A stretch of DNA of 64,000 nucleotides from assembly GCA_008921705.1 (NCBI GenBank), contig VFFE01006978.1, positions 710,255 to 774,254 of the forward strand, given 5' to 3'. Both the position numbers and the translations under genes were made by a program. How positions within the stretch are numbered: position 1 is the stretch's first letter; each line of letters opens with the position of its first letter. Of the stretch, positions 53,227-64,000 are shown one piece after another. This stretch comes from Burhinus oedicnemus (Eukaryota > Chordata > Aves > Charadriiformes > Burhinidae). The notes under the pieces were generated by a model. It was not told the DNA's origin, did not search any database, and was given only the letters and a program-made list of their open reading frames with translations.

Positions 53227-56200
53227 GAAGGTTTTTCTGTTGAAAGGAAAGAGAAAATGTACATCTTCTGTTGAGGTGCATAGCAATGTTCCATTCCCTA
53301 TGTACATTGTGAAAGATCCCAGTAGTATAAAAGGATTTGTTCCATCTTCTACAAATTAATTCTAAAAACCCTAGAAAACCTTCACAGTAACTTACCTGCT
53401 AATTTCATACATCATTTAAAAGGTCTCTAAAGCCTTGCAGTCAGAGTAGGTTAAGAGGTTTCCATATCACAAAAGATATAGGCCTATTCGTGTAAGATTT
53501 GCACTCTGCTGTATGATCTTCTCATTCTTGGTTATATACTACTGAGCATTTCTTTTTGTGTTACTGGCAACTGAATTTTTATTAACTCTTCTACGCTTTT
53601 ATAGCCTTTATGGTCAAATGTGTTGTCATCTGACTTCCTGTTATTGTCCACAACTCTGAATCGTTGACCTTTCCATGAAATGCCAGGGGATGCAATGGGA
53701 GAAGACTAAAAAAGGACATATATATATTTAATATTATAAACACAAAATAGGGGGGTGGGGGGTGGTGTTATGGCTTCTAATTAAATTCCTTTTTCCACAG
53801 TAGGAAGGCAGAGGAGGAATAATTAGGGAAATGGTATATTTGCAAAAGCTTGGGGGGGAGCGGGGAAGGTTGTGCGAACAGATGTGTGTGGGTGGATGAG
53901 TGTAAAAGAGACAGTAAAAGGGTATGGGTGCATGCAACTGGTGATTTGGATATGAGCATTTGTGTGCATAAGACAGTCTTTGCTCATGAAAATGAGCTGT
54001 GCATTTACAACAGTTGTCAAAGACAGTCCTTGATTCCAAGTACCCCACCAAATGGTATCAGCTCCAGTTTTGCTCCATTAATGTTCCAGTTTCTTTATAG
54101 TACTTTTCCATGTAGTTTTCCATATTCAGGTAGGCATATATTGCATTAAATGCTTCTAGTGTAGCATCATTTATTCACGGAAACTAGTCCTCCAGAATTT
54201 TTTCATATTGTTTAATCATTGTAAGTGAGTTCATGTAAATTAAGTAGTAAGGTCAAATGTTTTCTTTCATCTGCTTGTTGCATCTGTTTACTGAGGAAAT
54301 GGCATCAAATGAAATTTGGCACATGCTTAATCCTTAAATCATCTCAGTCGTCAATAGAGGAATGTGTTGAGCATCCCCAGTGCACTGACTTCCACCAGTT
54401 TTCCTCTCACTGTGCCGTAAGAATTCAGCCTACCTGGAATGCAACAATTCTTTTCTGAGTGGGAGCCATAACCTGGAGAAAAGTAAAGCCAGTGCAAGGT
54501 CTGTACAGTTCTTGTCACAAAGCTTCATGTGCAGAAATCTTGTGAAATGACTTTGTCTCCAGTTTGGGGATAAGAACTGACTGTTGTTGGGTTTACATAG
54601 TTTGATTCTAATTACACAGACTTAATGCTAAAATAGTGTTTTTAAACTTCAGGCGTACAAAAGATTGCATCTAAAGATTCTGGGAGAATTTTATGAGAAC
54701 ATTTGAAGGATGAAGGAAAATGTGGGATGTTAGGCAATAAAAACAAGTGTTGAACTCATGACTTAAAACTACTGAACTACTATTTTGCAAAACTTGATTT
54801 GAGCTTAACTTGCAGTGACTTCTGTAACATTGCACCTCGCAATATAGTCTATATTTGAGTGCAGTTGTAAACTCGTTATGTGTACAGCTCAGTAAATAAT
54901 ACTGTTAAAAAGAACTAAAGAAACACTTTAACTTTTAAGTAAAAGAGATGAGATTGAGTTTCAATTTCTATTTCTGGGTGGCTTTCCTTTTTCAGCCTCA
55001 CTGCTGGTTTATACTATGGAGCTGAAAACTCCCAGATCACTGGATTTTTAAAAATACAATTCAGACTTAATTTCTTGCAGTATTTGGGGGTGATTTGAAG
55101 TTGACAGCTTCATGCATATAAATTCAACTTGCATCATCATGAATTCAGGTGTGAATTTTACCTTTAGTATGTTTATTGTTTTGTGAACTGTGCCTGAAGA
55201 CTGTGGGGATAGCCTTGGGGTGGAAGGGATGGAGCAGTAAGGGCATAGCAGCCTCCATATTAGCACCACTTGTGATTTACTTTCTGTTTCATGTTGTGGG
55301 GGAACAGCTGCCCTGTTCCACTATCCTGCATGTAGCTCTGTTGGGTATACATTTGTCTTTTTCTGTCCAACGAATTGTCCAAATCCCAGGTAATCTGATG
55401 CAATACGCCAAGTACAGATACTATTAATTGAGCAATAAGAGGAAGAACCTTGTCAGGAAAAAATAGGCGTTCTTGATCTTTCCCATTCCTCTGACACAGT
55501 AGTGGTAACATCACACTGAAAGACTAGATTCTGAAGAGTATTGAATGCTAGCAATATTTTCTTCAAAATAAAATGAAAAATAAAAATGAAAGGAAGCTCC
55601 ACTGTAAACAGAGTCAATACAAACTAATAATTCATTTTTCCTGAAAGACTTTGTGAATGAATTATTTATCTATCAATTGCTACATAAGATTGTAAACTCT
55701 TTCGCAGTTGAGTTTGAATGTCCCTAACCAAGACAAAAGCAGGGTGATAATCTCAGAATCTTGAAAAGCTGGGGAGGTGTGGGGGAGTGGGGGGAGGATC
55801 TTACAAAGGTTATGAGATAAGGCATCTGTTAATGAGACTACTTCACCTTGCACTCTTGTATCGACTCACGCATAAGTCATTCCCCACTGAATGTTACAGT
55901 TAATGCTGGGTATGTACTTTTGACTTCGAAGTCTACACTTTTAATTAGCATATATATTTGTTATCATTGTTATTAACTGTCATCCTTTCTGCTGTATGCA
56001 TGTTCATGATACATCCTAATGATGCTCTAATGGGAAAAAAATACTATTCCCAGCACATCAATAAGAATGACGTGGATAATAGAAGATGCTAGCTGTACCT
56101 GAAACAACCAGTTCCCAAACAATTCTACAGCATAAATAGATGCCTGGTCTCTCTTTGCCTAAGATAACCCTTTGAGATATAGAAGCTGTGCTGGGCCTGG

Positions 56201-57625
56201 CAGTGCCTTTGTGAAGGAACTTGCTTTCTTTTCCTTTGAAGAGAAACTTTCCTGTGGGGTTAGGCCAGATCAGAAGCCAGATTATGTGTTTTGGAGAACA
56301 CAATTACATCATTAGGTTAAACACAAAGTAAGGACTTGATAGAGCCGACTTAATGGAGGGTGTTTGCATCAGATTCATCATTTGCTATCAGGTAATTGTG
56401 AAATTGCTTTAAGCCATAACAACAACACTCACCCCCTCCCTCATCCTCCAGTTCAGTTCCTCTCCTTTAAAGTCTCTGGGGTCATGACCCACCTGGAGGC
56501 CAAATATGCGGTATCTGGTGTACTGAATGATCTGATTATATTTTTACTAGCAGAGCCTTCAACTCAATGTGCAGTTCTAGCTCCCAAGAGCTATTGGGTA
56601 ACAATCCACTTTCCAGAGGTTACTTTTCTTTTTGGTATGTGAAGGACCATAGTTACCTATTTTTTCTAACTAAAAGTGGGTACAGTTTACTGTACTTACA
56701 CACTGCAAGTCTGCTGGACCTGGGCTCTGGTTCTCCTTGAACATCCAGTCTCATGTTTCTGCACAGATCTTTTGAAAGCTGGATGACTGCATGGGACAAG
56801 ATAATGCTTGAATTGACAAGACTTTCTTGTAAATTCAGCTTCTGGGGTTCAATGAGTGATCAGAATTTCCCAGGGTCCTTCACCACACAGTTAAGTGATG
56901 CAGTGTTAAAATCAATCATTTTTGAAATTTTGTTTTTATTACTTCCATTTCTGTCTGCTTTGATGGAAGCTCCTGGTAATTGTAGTTTCGCTTTCCCTAA
57001 TGAATGCCCATACTTATTTTTTCATTAAAACCTATAGCACTAATACTTCTTCAGTTGGGGTCAAGTTAGTGGGATTCCATGATTGCCTTGTTCATGTGTC
57101 TTTGTAAGGACCCAGACTGAGCTGTGAGGGCTGCCTTCCAGCTCTGTTGTAAGGCAGCTCTCAAACTCCAGCAAATCTCACAGTTAATCCTCCAGTTCAA
57201 TCAGTGATGGCCCACTGCAAAGAAGACTAGAAGTAGGCTTAGGAAATCTGCTTTGAAGAAGCATAGCAGCAGTGGAGATGCGTTGGGTAGTAATCATGAT
57301 GCCTTAGTATCTGGATCTTTGCAGAGAAGTACACTGAGAGTGACAGAGCCTGGAGGTGCAGGTTATCTGAACGTTAGGAAGTTCTCTTATTTCATGTTCT
57401 GCTGCAGATTTAATTTTGAAATTATTCAATTTTAATTGTGTCTTCTAGTCTCTCTATAATAAGTTTTAAGGACATGAAATAAAAATTGCCTGTCTGAGTG
57501 GCAAAGTTGGTGAAGTAAAGAGGGGAAGCCTGGAGAGCGGCTGTTGTCAAACTGAACCTTCCTCCTTGGCGAGGTGGGGGGGAGCAGAAAGTATAGCAGC
57601 AGGTCTTACCATACATGTATACTCC

Positions 57626-57660
57626 GCACATAATTAACACATAATGCACATAATTAACAT
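57626..57660 (+). repeat. Short 20-bp tandem duplication
   Basis: The unit GCACATAATTAACACATAAT is followed directly by a second, partial copy beginning GCACATAATTAACAT. Confidence 0.8.
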
Positions 57661-58339
57661 CCTGCAGAGTCCAATCCAAAACGGAGCTCAAAAGTTTGCT
57701 AAGGGAAGCAGGCAACTTATGAATTACACTGGTATCAAGTGGTGCAGGTGAAAGGAAGGGGGAGGGTTGGAATACTTTATTACAGATGTGCAAATTGCTT
57801 GCCACTGGGAATCTACCTAGCTCTGTGCTGAGTTAGCTGCAATTAGTGCCCATGCAGATATGGAAAGAATTCTTTACTCCCAAATCAAACCTTCTGCCCC
57901 AGATCAAACCTCTCAGTGCACCCACGTAGGCTCTGGCATAGGTCGGGGCAGTATGGCTGGATACAGGACCATGGGTGTGAGGCTGAGCACTGATGTATCG
58001 GTGTTGACAGGAGGAAAACGGGCATGTGAGATCAGAGAGGAGCTCCTCAGTCAAGTCAAGCTCCGTTTTCTTTCGGACACTGTGTCAGATAGTCTCAACT
58101 GCACTCAATCTAGGACTGTCTTTCCCACATCCCCCCAAGCCCATTGAATCTAACATCAAATGTGCAGAATTTTTAGGGAACACTTGTCTTAATTTCACTC
58201 TAGAAAGCAACAGGGGTTTGGTTTGTTTGTTTGTTTTATTTTTACTAAATAGGAGTGTAGGATAGACATTATTTGGATAACATTTTTTAGTAACGAGCAA
58301 TAATGTAGTTACATTAAATCATTGGTTTTGCTCACATTT

Positions 58340-58950
58340 AAACGCAGATACGGCAGGTACATGAGCACACGTAAGGCACGGTATGCTCCTGCTGCCTCCT
58401 CTGCTGCTGCTGTGGCGCGCTTACTGGGAGCTGCCTCCTATTTATGCTGGGAGGAGGAAAATGAAGCACTTCCTAATTGCACCAGGCTTTTAGGGGTAGA
58501 ATCAAAAGCAGAAACACTGAGGCATCAATACCTTGTCTTGGTGCTTTTGGGCAGGCTGGATCGGGATGGCACAACCCGAAGCGGCCAGCAGCTCGCTGCC
58601 GGGCGGCCTCTCCAGCTGAAGGAATCTCCTGCTCCTCCCGCCCCTGCTCTCCCCCTCCAGCTCCCTTGAACTCCAAATGAAGCCCAGCTGTCCTAATGGC
58701 CTCGGGGGGTGTTAGGAAATCAGCTGCCCAGTGCCGGCTCCCTGGCGCTGGTCTCCAGGGCTCCCAGCTTCCCCTGCTGCAGCCCGGCAGGACTCCTGGC
58801 CGCTGCCGCTCCTGGCACTCTGCCCTCTGGGACCTCCAGCTGCCCCCCGTCTTGCACAAACGCATCCCTGACAAGCCTTCCTCCTGCTCTGCTTCCATAC
58901 TGCAGAGGCCAGTGCTCATACAAGTCGCTTTCCTTTGCTTTCCGATGACA
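58340..58950. promoter_or_regulatory. GC-rich, CpG-enriched patch 2.3 kb upstream of the GREB1L coding exon
   Basis: This stretch is clearly richer in G+C than its surroundings. Bases 58561-58865 hold about 15 CpG dinucleotides by eye, against very few in neighbouring DNA. It includes a CTG/CCT-rich tract (58387-58414) and a TATTTAT motif at 58438-58444. Long open frames on both strands (for example 58473-59042 minus and 58696-59127 plus) are expected from the base composition and resemble no protein I know. It could be an alternative promoter or a 5' exon of GREB1L, or simply a GC-rich intronic patch. Confidence 0.35.
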
Positions 58951-61219
58951 ATCTTGTTTTCTCTCGGCAAGCTGCAAATGCCCTCCAGTAATATTAACCA
59001 ACCTTCTCGGGTAAACCCACAACAATCACCATCCACAAACAAGTCTCTGCATATAGATTCCAGGGAAACAAATGAAATAGCCTTGGCTGGCCAACATTTT
59101 TGCTGTGTGCATACCGTATTTTATTAGTAGTTTCTCATCAAAATGAAAATAGTTTGCATAGATTGTATACAACATATAGGTTGTAGAAAATATGGAGGAT
59201 GAACAGACTTCAGGCAGGTGATGTGCTGTGGGAATTGCAAATTTTCTGATTCTTAAAGACTGATTTGTATTTATTGAGCTATTTTAACCACATCATACCT
59301 GACATAAAATTCCATAACACAGAAATGAAATTTTATAGTACGCAATTTAATGATACAATAGTTTGTCATTATTTCACTGGCATTTATGGAACTACAATCA
59401 CTGATTTCAGTAAAACCAGGATTTCAGTCACGTAGCTGTTTTTCATCAATTCTTTGTTCAAAGGCACCTGACAGGATTTAGTGTACTGCAACCTTAATCC
59501 TGCTTCAGCATAACTTTTTCCTCAACTCACTTTGTAGTTGTGTGTTTGTACACACTCCCTGCCATTTCCAAACTTACAGAGTGAAAAAGAGAATCTACTT
59601 GTCTTAAATATTTTATTGCTGAAATACGTGAATGCATCACATTAAGAAATTGGGGTAGGGAAATGCTGTTGCCCCAAAATTTATTAAAAGCAAGTCTAAG
59701 CCAAAGGTGAGGAATTCTTTGCCCAGAGTTGTACAAAGTCTCTGACTGAACAAGGAACTGAGCCTCTCTCTCAGGCTGGAGGTGAGTAATTAAATAAGCT
59801 TCATGCCTATGTATTCTGGTAGTATAGTAATATTTAGCTCTTAGATATTTTTCTATACCAGCGGATCTCAAATGCTGCTATAAGCAGCTGTCATCATTAT
59901 TGTCCTTTTACAGGTGGCCCTGATGACCTTGAGCAACCCAGTGATAAAGCAGGAGTGGAATTGTAGGTTTTCTAAATGCCAACTTATCTTCTTGGCCAAG
60001 GTCTCTTCCTCGTCATAGGGCTAGGTGACATCTAGTGAAGGGAAGTACAAAGATAACATTAACAGGTTTTGTACTTTTCTATCTATTGATTTAACTGGGG
60101 AAAATTTATCTCTGTTGAAATAAAATTCTATGAAAATACAGTCTTGTATTCAGAATATTAGAAAATGTTAGATTGCTGTTTCTCTAGAGCACGTCATATG
60201 GTATAATGATCCAGCAAAGTGGAAAAATTCATGTTTCAGTGAGTCTCCCTCAGCTCATTCCATGGCCATCCTTCTATCAAATGTTTACATTTGAGAGTCT
60301 GCATTCTAATGCTGCGGGCACAAATATAACAGGCTGTGGGCTGTATAATGTCACCCAAGGAGAAGTAATGATCTGCAGGTCTGTGCTTGAATAGTTCATG
60401 AAGTTCCTAAATTCATCGTTGATATAAACATAAATGCTAATTGTCAAAGCAGATTTTTAAATGATTGTTATCACTATACTAGTATAAGGCATAATTTAAA
60501 ATAAAAACATTTCACAGCATTTTCTGTGTGTGGTTTGGATGTTACTTACTTCTCTCTTACTTACATCTTTTGTTGTAAGCTTATGATTAGATTATTTGAG
60601 TTATATGGATCAGACTACATCTAAATCATAGTATTACACTGAAAACAAGAGGTGAAGACCCTAAAAAGACAAAGAACTGACCTTCCATGTAATTTGAGTT
60701 AAAATTAGCAAGAACAAAAATTCAACTTACTGCATGTCTCTATGTATTATTTCTGTGCAAATGGTGGCATACTGACAAATAAAATAACGTAAACACACTG
60801 TTAGACAACTAGTGATGAAGCTAAATTTGATGATTTTCATTTTGAGTGTTCACACCCTTCTGTAGTCTACTCTGAAAGTCCTAAAAAAGACAATAATAAT
60901 GTTTTTTTCTACCCTCCCATTAAATTCTACACCAGGCAGGTTCTTGAGGCTGTTGAGAGGCCAGGTATGCAGAAGACACAAAGCAGTGTCTTGGAAATGT
61001 GCTAAAAGCTGTTACTGAAACAAGAGGATACAGTCTACCAGATTGAGAGAGAAATGTAACATGCAATACTAGTTAGAAGTGTTATTTTCATAGCATACTT
61101 TCTTACTAACTTTATATCACTGTTATAATGGACGTTAATAAGACCTCACTGTTCATTTGTAAATGGTCTGCATATGCACTTTCCCACCCCCTTATCAGCT
61201 GTTTTCTTTGTGTTTTTAG
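58951..61219. other. GREB1L: Noncoding DNA immediately upstream of the GREB1L coding exon
   Basis: AT-rich sequence ends in the T-rich tract and AG acceptor at 61218-61219, so it is the 3' end of a GREB1L 5' intron. No UTR exon or repeat could be defined in it. Confidence 0.65.
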
Positions 61220-61602
<383 letters not shown>

Positions 61603-61800
61603 ATGTGAAGCCAAAGGTAGAAGAGTTGGACAAAGAGTTAGTACATCGCTATTCACAAAATGGAAACCTGGATTTTTCTACCAACCAAACTGTTAATGAA
61701 ATGGAAGATGAAGAGGAGGATGAAGACATGTCAGATTCAAGTAGTCCTCCAATCCCGTATTCACAAAAACCTGCCCCGGAAGGGTCTTGCACTACTGATG
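61603..61800 (+). CDS. GREB1L: GREB1L second coding exon (residues 53-118)
   Basis: This exon continues the GREB1L frame. The acceptor is AG at 61601-61602. The split codon joining G61379 to 61603-61604 gives Asp53, followed by [12 protein letters not shown]. The exon then carries an acidic, Ser-rich low-complexity segment (about residues 85-100, including [14 protein letters not shown]), a proline motif [13 protein letters not shown] at 101-113, and SCTTDG at 114-119, which in the family runs straight into an FCQAGKDLR block in the next exon. The acidic Ser tract followed by PP looks like a casein-kinase-2-type, disordered linker (inference). The chosen donor is GTTGGT at 61801, leaving one base of Gly119 (phase 1). 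It is a weak donor, and another GT lies at 61805, but phase 1 best fits the family sequence. The next exon was not found before 64000, so the gene is partial. Confidence 0.9.
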
Positions 61801-61978
61801 GTTGGTGTCTATTCTTTTACATGTGGGATCTTTACAACTAATTCTCAGTATAATGCATAGTCTCTAAAGTTAGAAACTCTTGAGCTAGGAAGCCTGGAAA
61901 TATATGTTATAGTCAAAGTCTGAAATCTGCAAAAATATAGATTAAGAGGACTTGTTTCAGAACTTCCTGGACAACAGG

Positions 61979-62474
61979 AACTGTGTCCAGTTCTGGGCTC
62001 CCCAGTTCAAGAAAGACAAGGAACTACTGGAGAGAGTCCAGCGGAGGGCTATTAAGATGATCAGGGACTGGAGCATCTCTGAGGAAAGGCTGAGACCTGG
62101 GTCTGTTTAGTCTGGAGAAAAGAAGGCTGAGAGGGGATCTCATCGGTGCTTATAAATGTCTAAAGGGTGGGTGTCAAGGGGGTGGGGCCAGACTCTTTGC
62201 AGTGGTGCCCAGCGACAGGACAAGAGGCAACGGGCACAAACTGGAACCCAGGAAATTCCATCTGAACATGAGGAAAAACTTCTTTGAGGGTGACAGAGTG
62301 CTGGAACAGGCTGCCCAGAGAGGTGGTGGAGTCTCCTTCTCTGGAGATATTCAAAACCTGCCTGGACGCCATCCTGTGCAAGCTGCTCTTGGTGAACCTG
62401 CTTTGGCAGGGGGGTTGGACTAGATGGTCTCCGTAGGTCCCTTCTAACCCCTACCATTCTGTGATTCTATTATA
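61979..62474 (+). mobile_element. CR1 LINE fragment in GREB1L intron
   Basis: This is a second 5'-truncated CR1 in sense orientation with GREB1L. It aligns by eye with the middle and 3' part of the element at 9197-9831: TGGGCTCCCCAGTTCAAGAA, a shared ACAGGACAAGAGGC segment, GGAACAGGCTGCCCAGAGAG, and GGGGTTGGACTAGATGGTCT. The 3' end carries two tail units (ATTCTGTG, ATTCTATT), the normal CR1 terminus. Several small deletions break the reading frame, for example near 62085-62100, so no protein is encoded. Confidence 0.95.
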
Positions 62475-63624
62475 AAATATAATGTATTATTTGAAAGCAG
62501 GGTCTAAGACTTGCTGTGGCACTCAGTTTCTGAAAGCCTCTTTTTTTCCTTTGGTCATCATCGGTTTACTGTCCTCAAAGAAGTTACTTAAGTCAGCATT
62601 AGTATGGCCAGTTCTCTATCTGTCCCTCAGTTCTTCTCAGAAACGTTGGCAAAACTGGATTTGGTTGCTTCCATGGGCAGAAGGAAGAGTTTGGAGGGAG
62701 AAAATGGAGAAGAAACTTAGTGTTCTTTCTGCTGCCAAGGGGATAAAAGGGATGGTAGTGGAAGCTTGTCTGTTTTGTCTCCCCCACCTGGCCATTGCTA
62801 GTTTACCCTGAGCTGTTTTGGAGAGCAGCTGTCGTCAAGACAAGTCAAGTCATTGACAGTACTATTTTTGTTTTTAAATATGTTAAAGAAAGGGTCAGAT
62901 CATTATGATTATACCTGTTGGACCAAGTAAAATTGATGTAATTGGATTGTCTTATCCTATAATTGTGCTATTCTGAAGATTCAACTTCGTTAAAGAAGGA
63001 AGATCTGTTCATATTTATTAGATATGCTTATCTTAAAAACACTTCCCCCCAAACCCTGGAAAACAAACAACCCTTCCCACCAGGTCCAAGACCTCTTCTT
63101 GACATTTTATTCAATGTATTCCTGAATTATGGGCCTCCTCGTGTAGAGATCATAAAAAGTTGTAATTTGTAGAATGCTTTTGTACCTTACCTGTAGTGTG
63201 TGGTTACGTGTGATGATAGAAGTAAGCACTAGTGACTGGTCATCCTTTGACATTTTGATGGGGTAATTGGTCGCAAATGTTTACATTTTTGCCTTTGTCC
63301 CTTCCAAATCCGGCTTACATGAGCATGTTTACCCTCTGTAGCCAGGTACCATTGGTTCCCTGTAACACAAAGAACAGAAAGTCTGGCTACTATGGACAGC
63401 TGGGGAATATTGTTGGGAGAATTTGTTATTCACACAGAAGTGTGTTTGCTGTCCTTTGGAGGCTTGTAAATTGGTAGGAAGAGAAAAGGAGAAAGTATAA
63501 AACAATGTTTTCCTAGGAAGGTATTCTCAATTGAGGACAAGTATCAATAAAGGCTGCAAAATCTCCTGTAGAGAGCAGGAGCAGTTCTGATCACTTCTGT
63601 TAAAGAAATGTAAAATAAACTGGG

Positions 63625-63965
63625 CAGGATGCAGAGAAGAGCCAACAGGATGGTAAGATGAAGGAGTTCTATCTAATAAGGCTCTTTGCCTACCAGGACA
63701 AAAGGTGAGATGGTGTATGCTTACACCTTTGAAATATATCAAGTATAAAACACTAAGGAGGGAGAAGAGCCGGTCATGCCAGCAAGACCCTGTGGAAGTG
63801 TAATGGATGCATAAAATGGTTGTGAATGCATTCAGGTTAAAGGTTTAGGATTCTTTAACTACTGGTGATGCAGTTTTGGACCAGCCTGCTAGTAGTGGGA
63901 GTAGGGCTCAAAACCTTAACTGGCTCCAAGACCACCATTCATTCGATTGTGAAAGAGCTTTTTAT
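63625..63965 (+). mobile_element. Ancient CR1-like LINE fragment at window end
   Basis: The order of phrases matches an old CR1 3' segment: GCAGAGAAGAGCCAACAGGA, 'tctttgcctaccaggacaaaaggtgagatggtg', 'cactaaggagggagaagag', 'tggatgcataaaatggttgtgaatgcattcaggtt', 'cagcctgctagtagtggg', and 'aaccttaactggctccaagac'. No reading frame survives. Boundaries are approximate. Confidence 0.65.
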
Positions 63966-64000
63966 ATGACATCAAGAAGATCTTTCTTAGTCTCACTCAT

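Larger units (their letters stand above)
51313..58339. other. Noncoding stretch
   Basis: Strongly AT-rich between about 51360 and 52800, with the C21 run at 53206 and G-rich low complexity at 53750-53765 and 55770-55800. Frames of up to 127 codons (57422-57805 minus) are not recognisable. Confidence 0.6.
61801..64000 (+). other. GREB1L: Start of the following GREB1L intron
   Basis: After the donor at 61801 no sequence coding for the family's next block (FCQAGKDLR) is seen to the window end, so this is intron. It contains a same-strand CR1 beginning about 180 bases after the donor and an ancient CR1 near the end. The stretch 62475-63620 has only short chance open frames and no feature I can name. 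Confidence 0.75.

Noticed and set aside
58473..59042. 189-codon minus-strand frame and overlapping plus-strand frames in the GC-rich patch
   Set aside because: High GC lowers stop frequency on both strands, and overlapping frames in several phases with no family similarity point to composition.
1..61219. Exons of a neighbouring gene such as ROCK1, which lies head-to-head with GREB1L in mammals
   Set aside because: No sequence resembling ROCK1 coding exons was seen in any frame.

Overview
The window reads as nuclear DNA from a vertebrate, most likely a bird. CR1 LINE fragments are the only interspersed repeat family I recognise, the background is AT-rich and almost gene-free, and the one clear gene has typical vertebrate split exons. 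A crocodilian or turtle cannot be fully excluded. There is no bacterial-style coding: nearly all open frames of 60-200 codons are chance frames or low-complexity artefacts.

The only protein-coding gene I can support lies at the right end on the + strand. Two exons (61220-61379 and 61603-61800) encode the N-terminal 118 residues of GREB1L, the GREB1-like retinoic-acid-receptor coactivator. The start codon sits three bases inside the first of these exons, so the 5' UTR must come mainly from exon(s) further upstream. The roughly 61 kb to the left is therefore probably GREB1L 5' intron and/or upstream regulatory DNA. The next coding exon is beyond position 64000.

Layout: 1-9196 is noncoding and includes a 16-bp palindrome with a TCACGTGA core. 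9197-9831 is a fairly young CR1 3' end. 11140-11336 and 13425-13790 are older CR1 pieces. 17862-17895 is a cluster of AGGTCA-type nuclear-receptor half-sites. 21415-22533 holds a perfect 162-bp inverted duplication whose left copy is flanked by 13-bp direct repeats; this is the most unusual structure here. 31320-32090 and 58340-58950 are GC-rich, CpG-enriched patches. A 20-N assembly gap lies at 51249-51268. The GREB1L exons follow, with a second CR1 between them and the end of the window and an ancient CR1 at the end. Long homopolymers occur (G20, C21, T47, A24).

Nothing shows an operon, CRISPR array, virus or toxin system. The two structures most worth checking are the inverted duplication and the candidate regulatory or exonic islands upstream of GREB1L.
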